The notes beneath the pieces are model-generated. The model saw only the letters and a list, made by a program, of their open reading frames with translations. It was not told where the DNA came from and did not search any database. 64,000 nucleotides of DNA from Tiliqua scincoides (Eukaryota > Chordata > Lepidosauria > Squamata > Scincidae). The translations under genes were made by a program, and so were the position numbers. The stretch is from the NCBI RefSeq assembly GCF_035046505.1, contig NC_089822.1, positions 103,052,659 through 103,116,658 on the forward strand, in the 5' to 3' direction. Position 1 is the first letter of the stretch, and each line of letters opens with the position of its first letter. This document shows, piece after piece, positions 21,201 through 32,447 of this stretch.

Positions 21201-24200
21201 ATGCTTACCATCTGAAAGCAGAAGGAAGTGGTGACAGCAGTGACTGTGCGGCCCATGAGCCTCAGGATGAGAAACTGAACCAAGACACATATGAGGGAGT
21301 GACAGAACTGTGGCCCTGCAAAGGCAAACAGGAGGGATTAGAAACCACACAAAGGACAGCATCACACTCCCCCCCCCACATTCTGGTACTCACTAGTCAG
21401 GTAGCCATCTTCTCAGCCCCCCTTACCAAAGTTGAAGTAGGCAAGCGAGAGCCCCGTTAATGTGTTGTATAGGTGAATGAGGTAGAGATCCTTCTGGAAG
21501 AGGAAGCAGCGCTGGAACAAGGCCAAGGGGTATCCTGAAGGGAGAGAAAAGAACATATGAAAAGTTTGGTTTTTATAAAGTTTCTTAGGTTCATAACCAG
21601 ATCCTTCTGACTATTCACAAATGGAGATCTGAGTCCCCAGTTCAAATTTCACCTCTGAATGATCCCATTTCCCCATCCACATCATATTCAGCATTTGCTG
21701 CTGCAGAAAAAAAAATGCTGTTCTGGGGAGCAGGGCTAAGCAGGCAGCAGGACTCAGCAGGCACTTTCCACCAGAGCCCTCCATGGGTCTCCATAGTGAA
21801 AAGAATGCCTGAGTAGGGCTTTAGTCTTAGGCCAGTCTCTAAAGGTGGTGCAGAGATCACTGACCTGCTTTACAGGGTTAAGAATTACTGAGATAGTGCT
21901 AAATATGAAAATATAAACATTTAATACTATTGTGATAACCACCCCGCCCTAACACACACTTTTCTACACCATATGACTAGAAATAAGAAACCCAACAGAT
22001 GCAAAAGATAAGTTTATTAATTCAGGAAGTATAAACCCCAACATGTTTCAAGCAACGAGCTCTTTATCAAGGGACTGTAAGATGTTACCACCACTATAAA
22101 TTTTTACAGGCAGTGCTTTATACAACAATACCAATAATTTTATAAAGACACGTTACATCAGGGGTGCTCAATAGATGGATCGCGATCTACTGGTAGATCG
22201 CGAGGCAAAATGAATAGATCGCGGAGTGCCGACCCCCCCCTTCAGGTGCCTCTGGGAGGAAATGCCGGGAGTAAGGCCCATTGTACTCAAAGTAGCTCTC
22301 GAGCCAAAAAAGTGTGAGCACCCCTGCGTTACATATTCAAAACTAATATAAGGAGACCTCAAAATAAAATGGACCATCAGCCTCTACAGAAAGGTAACAG
22401 ATCCTTGCAGGATTGCCAGCCCCAAAATGACACTAGGTTAGGTAGCAGTTATAAGAGGAGGGGAGAAAAACAGGAAGAGAGATAGAGGAAGAAGTCAAAC
22501 ACACTTGGGAAGACAAAGTTCAATTGTGAAGTTGCACCTTGCAGAAGCTGAAGCCACATTTCTAAGTTAGTTTTAACAAGATTTAACAGTTGAGCAATGT
22601 TAGTTTCCCTGCTCCCTTAAATTATTTCAGATGGACGAAATGGTTCTGTAAAGCAAGGGTTTCCAAACTCTATCTTTACAACCCATCTCGCCTGGCCACC
22701 AAGTTCAGGAAGCATAAGGGTAATATTGTATGCGATGTGGAAGTCGCTTCCAGGTAATATGACAAGCAGCCCGCATCATTGGCTGCACTATATAACAAAA
22801 TGCATTTGCAACCTGTGTGTGATCCACTGGCGAAGCAAGACCCGATTCTCAACTGGTTGTGGGCCTGCCGTGATCAGGAAACTGCATGACAGTTCAGGGC
22901 GTGATGCAGCCCAGCCAATGACAAGGGCCATATGGCAGTGCAACCTGGAAGCAGCTTTTGCATTGTGTGCCATAATGCCCACCCGTTTCCTGGACCCAGC
23001 GCGTCATGACCCACCAAAAATCAGGTCACAACCCACTGTTAAAATATTTTACGACAGAAAAATGTTCCCACCTCTCTCACTGTAGAAATAGTTTCCAATA
23101 TTCCACTGCACTCTAGGGTGACTATGGAGCTATGCAACTGAAGGGGCTGGCTTGGTTCTAAATGGTTGGGATTGTTAGAAGGTTCAGCTATCAAACTAGA
23201 TGCAACTTGAAGTTCATCTTCCAAAGTTCCATTTCCTTTTTTTTTTTAACCCAAAAGACACATGGGGTATGCCTGAATGTACTCCACTCCCTTCTTCATA
23301 CAAGTAAACAGCTTCAATTAACTCTTATGAAAAGAATATAGTGCCACACTTGGACAAACTACTGTAAAGCACACAAGCAAGCAAGCAATACTTGCCTGGG
23401 TCTCATTGGCAGGAATCCTATACAAAAATGCAGTATGTCCCAGCATGCATCATGCACAGAAATGTGCAATCCAAGATCTCTTGCAATACAAAACCTCTCC
23501 ATCTCTCATTCACAAACACTTCAAGGACCCCACCATCCTCTATTACCATGAATGCCAAGTTTGCACTTCTTGGGCAAGGTACTGAACCATTAGTAGCATC
23601 TCAACTCCAGGATTTCCTGGATGATATCCACTGACTACATGGCTCCCTTTCAATCTGGTTTTAGACTGGGTTATGGAACTGAAACAGCTTTGGTTGCCAT
23701 GGTGGCAACCTACAACAAAAACCATATGGGGGAGAGCATCCCTTTTGGTTCTACTAGACCTCTCAGGCTGCAATCCTAACCACACTGTCCTGAGAGTAAG
23801 CCCCATTTAACAAAATAGGACTTACTTCTGAGTAGACCTGGTTAAGATTGTGCCCTCAATGGCTTTTGATACTGCTGACCATGCTGTCGTTCTGAGCTGC
23901 CAGGATGGGGTTGAAGGACACTGGCTTTCAGGTAGGTTTCAGAAAGTAGCAGAGACATCTGCTAGTCCCTTGCCCATTGGACTATGGGGTCCCATTTTGT
24001 CCCCCATGCTCTTTAACATCTATATGAAGCCATGGCAGAGATTGTACAGAAGTCTAAGCTGTAGTGCTTTCAGTATGGTTATGGCACCTAGCCCCATCTC
24101 TCATTTCCAACTGAAACTGAGGTGCCTGTTTTGAACCAGTGCCAGGCAGCTGTGAAGGACTGGATGCAGGCCAATAGGTTAAGCCAGCGGTTTTCAAACT

Positions 24201-27200
24201 CTCTTGGAGAGTTTGCACCACTGTTAAGTCCTTGCGTGGGCTGGGGGGGAGGTAGCAGGGGCAGGGGGAAGGCAGCGACATGATCCCCAGGATCATGTCA
24301 CTCAGGGGGGCTACAGGGACTGGGATGCACTCACCAGTCCCTGCAGCAGCCGTCCTGGGGTGTGGGGAGTCCTGCAGACGCTTGTGCAGGCCTCCCTGCA
24401 CCCCAGGACGGCTGCTGCAAGGACTGGTGAGTGCATCCCAGTCCTTGCAGTGCCCCTGAGTGAAGCGATCCTGGGGATTGTGTTGCTGCCTCCCCCTGCC
24501 CAAGCCCCTTAGGGGGAAAAGAGGCCAGGGCTTACAGGCTGGGGCATCATGACGCCCCAGTTTGAAAACTACTGGGTTAAGCTATTTCTGCCCAACGTTG
24601 CATATATGCAACAGGGATAAAATGTTTACACCTGTGGGCTGGGCAAAATTGGGTTAAGGTGAGTCAACCTAAGTGAATCAGCCTAAGCAAGACAGAGGTG
24701 CCACTAGTCAGTAAGAAAGGTGACTCTAGAATGGGTTCAATCAGTTCAGGACAGGGTGATGCTCTTTTGAGGATGAGATGCATAGTTTGTAAGTGCGCCT
24801 GAACCCAGCTTTACTCCTGGAAAGGCAGGTGGAGACTATGGGCAAGTACAATTTTGTGCCGCTTCAGCTGCTGCACCAGCTGCCATTCTTCCTGAAGGAG
24901 GCAGATCAGGGTACTTGGTTATATCACTTAGACTACTGCAATGTACTCTGCTTGGAGACGCCCTTGAAAACAGTGGAAGCTTCAACTGGAGCACAATGTA
25001 GCAACCAGGGCATCTATGGACACCCAATGGTTAGAACACATTATACCTGTGCTTTATAATCTGCACAGGCATCTCATATTCTTCCAAGCTCAATTCAAGG
25101 TTCTGGTTACAATAAAGCCCTATGTGGCTTGGGTCCAGGATACTTGATTACCACCCACCATATGAACTGCTTGCACGCTTTGCGCAGAAGTATTGCATCC
25201 CACTGCCATCTGAGGTTTGTATCCATGTTGGAGGTAGGACTACAAAGGGATTTCCTGAATAACTTCCTATGAGATAGGAAGGAACTACAGAGAACTGCAT
25301 GTTGAAGCAGTTATTCAAGTTTCCCAGCTGTAACTTTTTGAAGCTCTTCATGAAGCACTTTACATTTCAACTCTCTGAAATGGAGTATGATTATTAAACC
25401 AAAAGTAATCTCAGTTTGCTGCTCTTGTCATTTGCACGTTTACGAATGGGCTGGCAGTAACCCCTTCAGATAGTTGCACACTGTGCTCCCAGTGAGAGTG
25501 TGCTACAGCACAAACTACTCTCTAGCACGGGGATTTTCAACCTTTTTCATCTCATGGCACACTGACAAGTTGCTAAAATTGTCAAGGCACCATCAGCTCA
25601 AATTCCCCAATTGCCGTGCTAATAAATGACACTCCCCAAACTCCCGCAGCACACCTGCGAACCATTCGAAGCACACCAGTGTGCCATGGCACAGTGGTTG
25701 AAAATGGCTGCTCTAGCACTATCAGAATAGAACTACTTCCGTAGTCTATGCATTGTAATCAGATCTCATACCCTTGTCCTCTGGGGAAGTGGTTTTAAAT
25801 TTAGAAGTCATTTCTGAGCCAACATATCTTGAAGGTCTCCCATAAAGTGTCCTAGACTATTTTAGTTTCAGATTTATAGTTTGTTGAGCCTCGCAGCAAT
25901 ACTGCAAGTTGGGGTTCAGTTATGATCTCCTTAAAGTTCAGAAATTAAAGAAATGCTTTGAGCAGCCTTTGACAAGTTTACTGAGTTTGTTAGCCACGTG
26001 GAAGCATGAACACATGTCTCCCTAGGTTCAATTCTAACTACAATACTCACTGAAACACTCTGGCTATTGAGCTTAATAATTTACTGGTAAACATCAAAAG
26101 TTCTAAGCATTTCAAATTTTTTCCATCCTGCCTAATCTTCCAAAGCACTATTAGCAGCAATACAGAGCTTTGAGACAGTGGTTGAAGACAGGCAAGTTTT
26201 AAGAGAGAACAGAACAAAATATGACACAGCAATCTGTGCCTGTGGTGAAAGCTTTCATTTCTTTTATCTCCATCCCACCACCTCTGTCAAACAGGTTTTG
26301 AAAGTATTATTAAAGCTAAGACTGCCTATGCTCCTCTCTCAAACTAGAAAGCAGCTCTAGTGGCACATTATAAAGAATTATTGTGCTTATGGTACTTGTT
26401 TCCTGTGGTGCAGTCATCATAGGTGCTGGCTATTGCAAAGTCATCTTTCCAGTCACACAAGCAAGGAATTTCAGAAGGAAAATTGGGTGCCCTTACTGGG
26501 AGAAAGACAAGATATAAATTCAGTAAAAGAAAAATGCCAATTTCTACATCACATTCCAGATTCTACAGACTGTTGAAGATTCATAGTTCTTAGCAAAGTT
26601 GTAGAGCAACCCAAACCAGCACCATGAGACTACTACTGTGCTCTAATCACAAGGCCAAGCCTTCCAAATACTGATAATACGGGATAGTTTGTATTTGTGA
26701 TCTACAAAGCAGGCAGTGTTCTGGGCAGAACACTGCCTGAAAAGCCAGCTGGTCCCCCCTCACTGCACACTGAGTTAACACAGGCTGCAACGCAGCAGAA
26801 GTTCTCCTGAGCGAGGCCTGCTGAACAGGAGGTGTATTAAAGGAGTTTGTGCAGTAGAACTTCATGGTGACACCATGGGTCAGAACTGTCTAGCTGCCTT
26901 AGTAGTATCCCTAAACAACCTGTGGCAACTATCTCAGCATGCCTCATGGCAAGGCCAATGTGCCTTTGAATTGTGCTTAGAATCCCATCTTTGCTACAGC
27001 TACAAAATCCAAAATTAGCAAGGGCAGACCAGTGAGATCATAACTATTTATTCCCAACTCCAAATTTTCTGAAACTGCAAACGCCTACCCAGGACAAACC
27101 ATAGCATGGAGACAGAGGGCATGCTTTGCATGGAGTTGTCCTAGGTTCCATTCCTGCAATTCCCAAGTAAGAGATCTTCGGTAACAATCTTGACAGACAC

Positions 27201-30200
27201 CTTTCTCTGAGCCTAGATGTTGCAGAGTTGCTGCCAATCAGAGCAGACAGCACTGTACTAGATGCACCAACAGCCTGACTTTATACAACAGCCTTTTGTA
27301 TAAAGTCATATCTCCAGCATATGTGACTGGCAGCAAGTCTGCCCAAGAAGGAAAAGGCACCTCTGCGCAATGCCACAACTGAGCGTTGGTAGAACTCAAG
27401 TATACTTTATGCACTGCAAACAGAGTCAGCACACATCTACATCAGCGCATTCAGAAGCAAAACATGCATGAAGGATCACATGAGCTACAACATGCTGAAT
27501 CAAGACCACTAGATAGCTGATAAGGCAAGCCTAAGGACCCTTTTCCAGTTGCAAAGTCACCTTTCATTGGCAAAAGGCAGCTTTACTCTCCTCAGATGAG
27601 CACCTAAATGACAAGTGTTGTTAAATTCAAGGATATACTGTACTGTGCATCTCTTCCAATATGACAATACTGTGCACTTGCATCCAACACAGCATCTTGC
27701 CATGATTTTCAGGTCGTTACACATTGAATATTTTCATGGATACAGAAAACTGTGCAAGGTGCAGTACATCTATACATCATTTCTCACAGCACTAAGCAAT
27801 CACTAGTAGCAAGATCAGCAGGTTTGCCTCACCCTTCTCATTAACTCTCTTCCAGCCGCACCTTGACAGGGAGTCTCCTATGTAGCCTATGAGAATTGGA
27901 TGCTTTTCTAGAATATCTGCAACACAGATCTTCTGCCTCTACAGACTTCTAAGCCCTCATGGGGAAATCAGGTGTGTATATATGAGGTCGAGCATTGATG
28001 TTGCAAGCATCCCAAAGGCAACATTACCTGGACACTTAAGATGTTCTCTCAAGTCCTCGACTTAGGTGTAATCAAGTCATCTAAACTAAATGGAAAGTAC
28101 TGCCATGTTAGTTATTACTAGGCTCATGGTCTCACAACTCAGCCATATTCATTCAGAAGAAATGAATCCCAGTGAGCACCACAAGGCTTACTTCTGAGTA
28201 AATACACACAGGAAAGTGATGAAGGCTCATTTTAGACCATGATGTGCTGAAAGGTCATTCATTAAAGTGAAGCAATTTGTGGTGTTTTGTTTTTTAAAGA
28301 AGCAGGCCAAAAACCACTACCCATATTTTGGGTCCTAGATATTTTATTTTTTTCACATTTTTATACCGCCTTTCCTCCAAAGAGCTCAGAGCAGTGTACA
28401 CAGCTGCTCTCCTCCTTCTGTCCTCACAACAACCCTGTGAGGTAGGTGAGGCTGAGAGAAAGTGACTGGCCCAAGGTCACCCAGGAAGCTTCACGGCTGA
28501 GAGAGGATTTGAACATGGATCTTCCAGGTCTCAGTCCACCTACCAAACCATTACACCACCCTGGCTCTCTCATGAGATATCCCAATGAGATATTCTCCTC
28601 ATTGCAAACACCACCATTCCACAAAGACACTCTTTCGCTGTTCTTTTCACATCACACAGCAATGCTCCCAACTGCAAGTGCTACCACCTTCTCGTCTCAG
28701 CATGAGAAGTCCACATACCCAGGACTAGTTTTCATTTAGACACATTTTTCATACTCGCCCTGCAGTCTGGAAATGGGCAGTCATTTCTCCCCTTTTCAAG
28801 AACCTGCATCCCTAAGATATCGAAAAAGAATCACTTTTTAAACGTTTTACAAACACCTGGCAAAAAGAATTCATATTCATTTTATGCATTTAGTTGAACA
28901 GTCTCACAGGAACAGCAGCCAGTCACCCACATTTCAGAATTCTTACTGATCATAGAAACATACAGGACAGACATACTAAAGCACTGGTTTGCTTTATTTC
29001 CCAAATTTTGGGAAAGACCCCTCCAGGGCAGGTTTCAAGTTCCAAGGAAGGAAAAGGTCCTACAGCAACCAGAAATGCTTCCTTTAGCAGATGTTTCTTT
29101 ATACCACCATGATAAGGAACATATGCACGTTGCCTGTAACAGGCAACATGCCGCCCTCTTCTTTGGCTAAGTGTCTTCAAGATGCCAAGTCCAAGATGCC
29201 CTGCACTAGTTGTCTTCTGAAGCCAGTGTTGGATTAGTGCTCCAACCCACAAATTCTTAACATAGCAATGGGCTGCAGACATGCAGCTGTGATGGAAGAT
29301 TCTGTAAGCTTTCCTGCCAATAAGATGACTGGCAGTGCGCAGGGAAGATTTATGGGGGGGGTCACATTTCAAAATAACTTGACACTGTCCTACATTCACC
29401 CTTGGCTTCTGAGGAGCCACTGTAAAGTCACACATCTCAAGTATACTAATGACTCCTTGGCCAGTCTCCTTATGGTCCAGGGAGCTCAGAACAACGTGGC
29501 ACACACATGGTGTATACCACAACCCTCACTACTCCCTATTTAGCCTCCCTTTCACTGTAAGCTACACAGGACACACCTAGTGAAAAGTTTGTGTCATGCA
29601 TGGAGTGAGAGGCAGACAGAAGAGGAAATACCTAGAAAATTCCACTTCCATGTAACTGCTTGGGACGTCAGCCTTGGGTGACATCTGGTCACCCACAGAG
29701 TTTGCTCCTCTAGACCAGGGGTCTCTAAACTTTTGGGCCGAAGGGCAGCATCAAATATCTGACGAGGGCCGGAAAAAGAAATTAAATACAAAATTTAAAT
29801 AAATACATTAGAGATGGAACTTAGATGAATGACTGAAATGAATGGGCTCAAATGTCCAGGATTTCTCCAAGCACCAACACAGCCCAAGAAATAAAGCATA
29901 CACTTAAATGGACCCCCATTCCCCCAACCCATAAGCACAACTCTGCTTGTGTTGGTCAGCTGGGCCAGAGGCTCTGAGGGGTGGTTGCGGGCCAGACAGA
30001 GGCACTCTGTGGGCCGCATCTGGCCCCCGGGCCAGGGTTTGGAAACCCCTGCTCTAGACCTATAATGAAGCCAGACTGTTGCCACTTATTATAACCAGGA
30101 GGTGACGAGCAGGGTCCACACACCCTTTAAAGAAGTGCACAGAATAGAAATGGCAAAAGTTGCTTCAGTCGCTGGTTCCTTTCTCCACAGAACTATAAAA

Positions 30201-31459
30201 AAAAAGTCATCCTCTTGCCCCTTCTTTTGCAGACAGTTGCTCACAGGGATTACAACTCTAATTGTTCAGCAGACCAGTGGTGATTATAGTCACTTGGGGA
30301 TGACAACAGATTTAAGTGGAGCATAGGATTCTTGAGCCTTTCCAAACAATGTAGAATAAAAATTTGGAAATGCTGCTGCTCAGGATTGTAAAAAGCTAAG
30401 AGGGATCTGAAGGCCTGAGAAATGGACCTGAACAGATGGGAAACCTTGGCCTCTGAGTGTCCTGCTTGGAGGCAGGCTGTGCAGCATGGCCTCTCAGTTT
30501 GAGGAGGCACTTGCCCAACAGACTGAGGCAAAGAAGGAAGGCCCATACCCAGGGAGACAGACCAGGGCCAGACTACACTTGCTCCCAGTGTGGAAGGGAT
30601 TGTCATTCCTTTGCCTTTTCAGCCACACTAGACACTGTTCTGGAACCACCATTCAGAGTGTGATACCAGAGTCTTTTGAGACTGAAGGTTGCCAACAGAC
30701 GGACTGCATCTACTGTACTTTACTTCCCTCTCCTATACAACTAATATAAGAGCCCTGCTGTCCCCACCCATGCAGTGAGGACAGAAGGTTGCTGCTTTAT
30801 GGAAATACCAAGTAGCTGTAACTAAGAGGAGCAACCACAAACACAAAGGGGATCTGTACACAGGAATAAACTCTTTGGATCAGCCAAAGGGATGGTGAGC
30901 ACTAGGAGGGGACAACCAGAAGCTCACAAGCAGGGCATGAAGCTTCCTCCCACTGTAAACTCCCAACCACTGATTTTCATATTGACACATGAGCTGCTCA
31001 TAGCGAATCAGACCACTGGTTCACCAGGCCCTGGCACCTTGACTGGGGGAGCTTTCCAGTTGGTCTTGCCCAGCATCTCCGGGCGCTGATCCTTTGGATG
31101 CCCGAGGCAGAACCTGGGTCCTTCTGCATGCAAAGCACATGGGCCATCACGTAGCCACAGGACCTCTCCGTGCCAGGAGGGACACTGCTCCTGAACATGG
31201 AGGCTCCACTATATAGAGCGGGGGGGGGGTCTGACAGGGGCAGCCTTTCCTCTGGGCACAACTGTTTAAGCGCTGATCTCCCCCCCTCCCCAGCCCCACC
31301 AGCCCCATGCCGACCCCTCGTGGCTCCTGCTGGCCGTTACCCACCCAGGAAGATGGACAGGATGAGGCGCAGCGCCTGCTCCGAAGTGCCCAGAGAACGG
31401 GCGAGCTCCGCCAGGCTGATGTCAAGCGGGAACCTCATCCCGCCGCCCTCCTCCGCCAT
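12402..31459 (-). CDS. LPCAT3: Lysophospholipid acyltransferase 5 (MBOAT5)
   Basis: Twelve coding exons on the minus strand: 31345-31459, 21427-21534, 21209-21315, 21007-21100, 20057-20094, 19131-19309, 18825-18933, 17515-17601, 17255-17421, 13694-13841, 12612-12770 and 12402-12518. They total 1428 nt, or 475 codons plus TAA (human 487), in frame throughout. LPCAT3 is a polytopic ER membrane O-acyltransferase that loads polyunsaturated acyl-CoA onto lysophosphatidylcholine and related lysolipids. Key blocks are SEQALRLILSIFLGYP, LMGRTVTAV, YDIKWTMPHCVLTLKLIG, RYAIRGVPSLLEVSGFSYFY, VGPQFSM, WDACANMKVW, SFNINTNAW and IWHGLHCGY. The MBOAT catalytic pair is present: Asn326 in SFNIN and His362 in WHGLH. 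The C-terminus KKAE is a KKXX ER-retrieval signal. The start has A at -3 and G at +4. Intron 1 is 9.8 kb. Confidence 0.98.
13694..13841 (-). CDS. LPCAT3: LPCAT3 exon carrying the catalytic histidine
   Basis: The exon encodes residues 335-384, beginning at the split Arg codon and reading YIYKRLKFLGNK, then LLFLAIWHGLHCGY and FQMEFLIVMVERQ. His362 in WHGLH is the invariant MBOAT histidine. Splice sites are clean: the acceptor is TTACAG before the exon, and the donor is CAG then GTGAGG. Confidence 0.95.
14466..14632. mobile_element. Harbinger-like MITE (GGGCCCAATCC family)
   Basis: Terminal inverted repeats GGGCCCAATTCTATCAAACTTT and AATGTTGGATAGGACTGGGTCC. The centre contains a G-run and the GAGGACTCCTCAAGGA block. 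Flanking triplets are CGA and TCA. About ten copies of this family lie in the window. Confidence 0.75.
15126..15204. repeat. (AAT)n microsatellite
   Basis: About 26 AAT units run directly into the reverse complement of a LINE/SINE 3' end (TTTATTTCTATCCCGCCC...). The array is the expanded tail of that element. Confidence 0.95.
15205..15262 (-). mobile_element. LINE/SINE 3' end fragment (CCGCCC... type)
   Basis: Contains CTTTATTTCTATCCCGCCCTTC and GGGACCCAGGGCGGCTATAG. This is the hallmark of the reptile retroposon 3' end (GGGCGGGATAAAAATAAAG in sense) and lies beside its AAT tail. Confidence 0.65.
15397..15926. mobile_element. hAT-type element (outer) interrupted by a second hAT element
   Basis: The outer ends are CAGTGGTTCCCAAACTTTTT and TTTGGGAACCACTG, with exact 8-bp duplication ACCTACAG at 15389-15396 and 15927-15934. 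The element is split by the inner insertion at 15487-15849. Its left arm resembles the hAT fragment at 1628. Confidence 0.92.
15487..15849. mobile_element. hAT-type element (inner, nested)
   Basis: Ends are CAGTGGTTCTCACATATTT and TTTGAGAAACACTG. An exact 8-bp duplication CTATACAC flanks it at 15479-15486 and 15850-15857, inside the outer element. Relatives are at 32749-33189 and 44400-44750. All three carry part of the 80-bp palindromic element near the middle. Confidence 0.92.
16548..16640 (+). mobile_element. LINE/SINE 3' end fragment
   Basis: Reads GTGAGCCCTCTGGGGACAGGGAG, then AAACCATTTGTGAATTTTTGTTGAAAAGTGC. It is the same family as the inverted copy at 6739-6950 and lies in an LPCAT3 intron. 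Confidence 0.6.
20428..20659. repeat. Perfect 72-bp inverted repeat (foldback element)
   Basis: The left arm 20428-20499 and right arm 20588-20659 are exact reverse complements over all 72 bases, around an 88-base loop. The arms begin CTCGCAACCCAATCCTGAAC. It lies in the LPCAT3 intron between exons 4 and 5 and would fold into a long RNA hairpin in the pre-mRNA. A GC-rich tail continues to about 20978 and ends in CATGATTGGGCCC, so it may belong to a larger palindromic transposon related to 48540-49080 and 62480-63016. Confidence 0.95.
22159..22326. mobile_element. Short hAT-type element
   Basis: 168 bp long, with ends CAGGGGTGCTCAATAGATGG and GTGTGAGCACCCCTG. An exact 8-bp duplication CGTTACAT lies at 22151-22158 and 22327-22334. 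An inner GATCGCGATCTACTGGTAGATCGC block is itself palindromic. Confidence 0.92.
23766..23855. repeat. 80-bp palindromic element inside the L2 remnant
   Basis: GGCTGCAATCCTAACCACAC to TGGTTAAGATTGTGCCC, same family as 1791-1870. It interrupts the L2 reverse transcriptase text, which resumes with AFDTADHAV. Confidence 0.8.
24185..24574. mobile_element. Foldback hAT-type element
   Basis: Terminal repeats are CAGCGGTTTTCAAACTC and CAGTTTGAAAACTACTG, with exact 8-bp duplication GGTTAAGC (24177-24184 and 24575-24582). The interior folds back almost completely: CACTCACCAGTCC..CAGCAGCCGTCCTGGGG returns as its reverse complement with one mismatch in the central arms. Confidence 0.9.
25528..25710. mobile_element. 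Short hAT-type element
   Basis: Left end CGGGGATTTTCAACC, right end GGTTGAAAATGGCTG. An exact 8-bp duplication CTCTAGCA lies at 25520-25527 and 25711-25718. 183 bp, non-coding. Confidence 0.88.
27100..27310 (+). mobile_element. tRNA-derived reptile SINE, diverged
   Basis: Carries GGCATGCTTTGCATG, AGGTTCCATTCCTG (B-box-like GGTTCNANNCC), then GAGTTGCTGCCAATCAGAGCAGACAG, CTAGATGCACCAACAGCCTGACTTTATACAA. A related inverted block is at 30995-31165. Boundaries are approximate. Confidence 0.55.
28335..28565 (-). mobile_element. MIR-like SINE
   Basis: In this orientation it reads CCTCACAACAACCCTGTGAGGTAGGT, then GGCCCAAGGTCACCCAG and GAGGATTTGAACATGGATCTTCC, ending near CCATTACACCACCCTGGCTCT. This is the order of MIR-family SINEs read from the 3' side, with the tRNA-derived head last. 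Confidence 0.75.
29716..30051. mobile_element. hAT-type element
   Basis: Ends CAGGGGTCTCTAAACTTTTG and GGTTTGGAAACCCCTG, with exact 8-bp duplication CTCTAGAC (29708-29715 and 30052-30059). The GGGCCG blocks near both ends resemble those of the element at 583-1045 but the family is distinct. Confidence 0.92.
30380..30712 (+). mobile_element. 5'-truncated 3' end of the LINE seen at 36641-38650
   Basis: The text matches the C-terminus and 3' tail of the LINE, here in plus orientation. It has KRDLKAL-like, DLNRWETLASE and AWRQAVQHG blocks, then LFSHTRHC and the tail GAGACTGAAGGTTGCCAAC. The frame is shifted and diverged, so it is an older, truncated copy. Confidence 0.85.
30995..31165 (-). mobile_element. 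tRNA-SINE-like block
   Basis: AATCAGACCACTGGTTCACCAGGCCC at the left and CAGAACCTGGGTCCTTCTGCATGCAAAGCACATGGGCC at the right read as the inverse of the SINE at 27100-27310. It lies between LPCAT3 exon 1 and the rest of intron 1. Confidence 0.5.
31345..31459 (-). CDS. LPCAT3: LPCAT3 first coding exon
   Basis: This exon encodes residues 1-38, starting MAEEGGGMRFPLD and ending LRLILSIFL, with a phase-1 donor (CTGG then GTGGGT). The ATG at 31459 is preferred over an in-frame ATG further upstream because it is in a strong context and gives an N-terminus of near-human length. The first 20 residues are not conserved with human, while TSEQALRL is nearly identical. It is the only LPCAT3 exon inside the CpG-rich promoter zone. 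Confidence 0.93.
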
Positions 31460-32090
31460 CTTCTCCGCCGGGCCGCCCGACCGGACCCGCTCTACAGCCC
31501 CCCTCGAGCCCGGCAACGGCGGCAGCAGCGGCACCACCACCGCCGCGGCGGCCCCCGCACCTAGGCCACACCCCCTCGGACTTTCCTCTCCTGCCTATTG
31601 GTTAGCGGCCAACCGGCTCCCCCCGTTCATTGGCTAACAGGTGCCAAGGGGGCGGGGAAAAGACTTCAACGCTTAACTGAGGCAAAGGTTACCCACACCC
31701 TCCTCGCCCCGTTCTCCCCCCTCACGCAACACACGTGGGGGCGGCGTCTAAGTTGTTGGGCAAAGGGGGGGAAGCCGTTTCCTATAGGGAAAGGAAGGGC
31801 GGTGTCCGGAGCGCGAGGCGGAGCTCAGCTTCTCATTGGCTGTCCGGAGACAGGAGAGAGCCAGGCAGGGAGGGGGTTCGGAGCAGGAGGCGTTGCCGAG
31901 GTTACTGTCGGGCACGAGGCAGAAGGGAGGAGTGGGCGTGGCCCGCGAGGACACTAACGGACACGTTTCGGCGGTTAGGATTCGCCGGTGAAACCGTTAC
32001 ACGCCTCCTCATGAATATTAAGCAGGCAGCAGAACGATTGCGGCGCTGTGCTGGCGCCGCCCCGCCCACCTGAGGAGCGGAGCGTTCACT
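31460..32090 (-). promoter_or_regulatory. LPCAT3: LPCAT3 CpG-rich promoter with inverted CCAAT boxes
   Basis: The DNA upstream of the LPCAT3 start is GC- and CpG-rich and free of recognisable repeats. Three ATTGG pentamers on the plus strand (31597-31601, 31629-31633 and 31835-31839) are CCAAT boxes in the LPCAT3 sense, consistent with NF-Y. No TATA box is seen. LPCAT3 is a known LXR target in mammals, but I did not find a convincing DR4 LXR element here. Opposite-strand open frames in this GC-rich region are not supported as genes. Confidence 0.6.
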
Positions 32091-32354
32091 CATGGCTGGG
32101 CAGAGTCCTAGAGTTGCCGCGCAGGTCACGACGACTTGCAGTTGGAATGGGCGTGTCCTCATGGAGGCAGAGCCCGGGCAAAGCACGCCTCTGAGGCGCT
32201 ATGGAAGAGCAGAGACCTCCATGACGTCCCCACAGGAGGCGGCTCACTGTACTCAAGACACTTGTTTCCTCCTTTGCCACCACAGCCACCAACCAGCCAG
32301 TCACACGACAGAAGCAGCGTGGCACACAAAGTTCAGTAGCCCTGACCTTTTCAA

Positions 32355-32440
32355 GGCTGCAGTCCTAACCACACTTTCCTGAGAGTAAGCCCCACTGAAC
32401 AAAGTAGGACTTCTGAGTAGACCTGGTGAGGATTGGGCCC
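32355..32440. repeat. 80-bp palindromic element
   Basis: GGCTGCAGTCCTAACCACAC to TGAGGATTGGGCCC with the CTGAGAGTAAGCCCCACTG core. It is followed at once by a partial MIR-like SINE. Confidence 0.75.
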
Positions 32441-32447
32441 AAAACCC

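Larger units (their letters stand above)
23540..25330 (+). mobile_element. L2-clade LINE remnant (reverse transcriptase region)
   Basis: Broken plus-strand reading frames encode recognisable L2 reverse transcriptase pieces: LQDFLDDIH-like text, a PFQSGF-like block, AFDTADHAV (motif around the first catalytic Asp), and downstream LDYCNVL. The frame is interrupted repeatedly, so this is an old copy. An 80-bp palindromic element (23766-23855) and a hAT element (24185-24574) have inserted into it since. Confidence 0.75.
21535..31344. other. LPCAT3 intron 1 (9.8 kb)
   Basis: No other exon is recognised. Repeats: hAT at 22159-22326, 24185-24574, 25528-25710 and 29716-30051; L2 remnant 23540-25330; tRNA-SINE-like block 27100-27310; MIR-like SINE 28335-28565; LINE 3' fragment 30380-30712; SINE-like block 30995-31165. 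Stretches 25720-27050, 27320-28130 and 28570-29700 hold nothing I can name. Confidence 0.7.

Noticed and set aside
31170-32382. Several open frames of 70-155 codons on both strands around the LPCAT3 promoter
   Set aside because: The only conserved text is LPCAT3 exon 1. The others are arginine/proline-rich and composition-driven.
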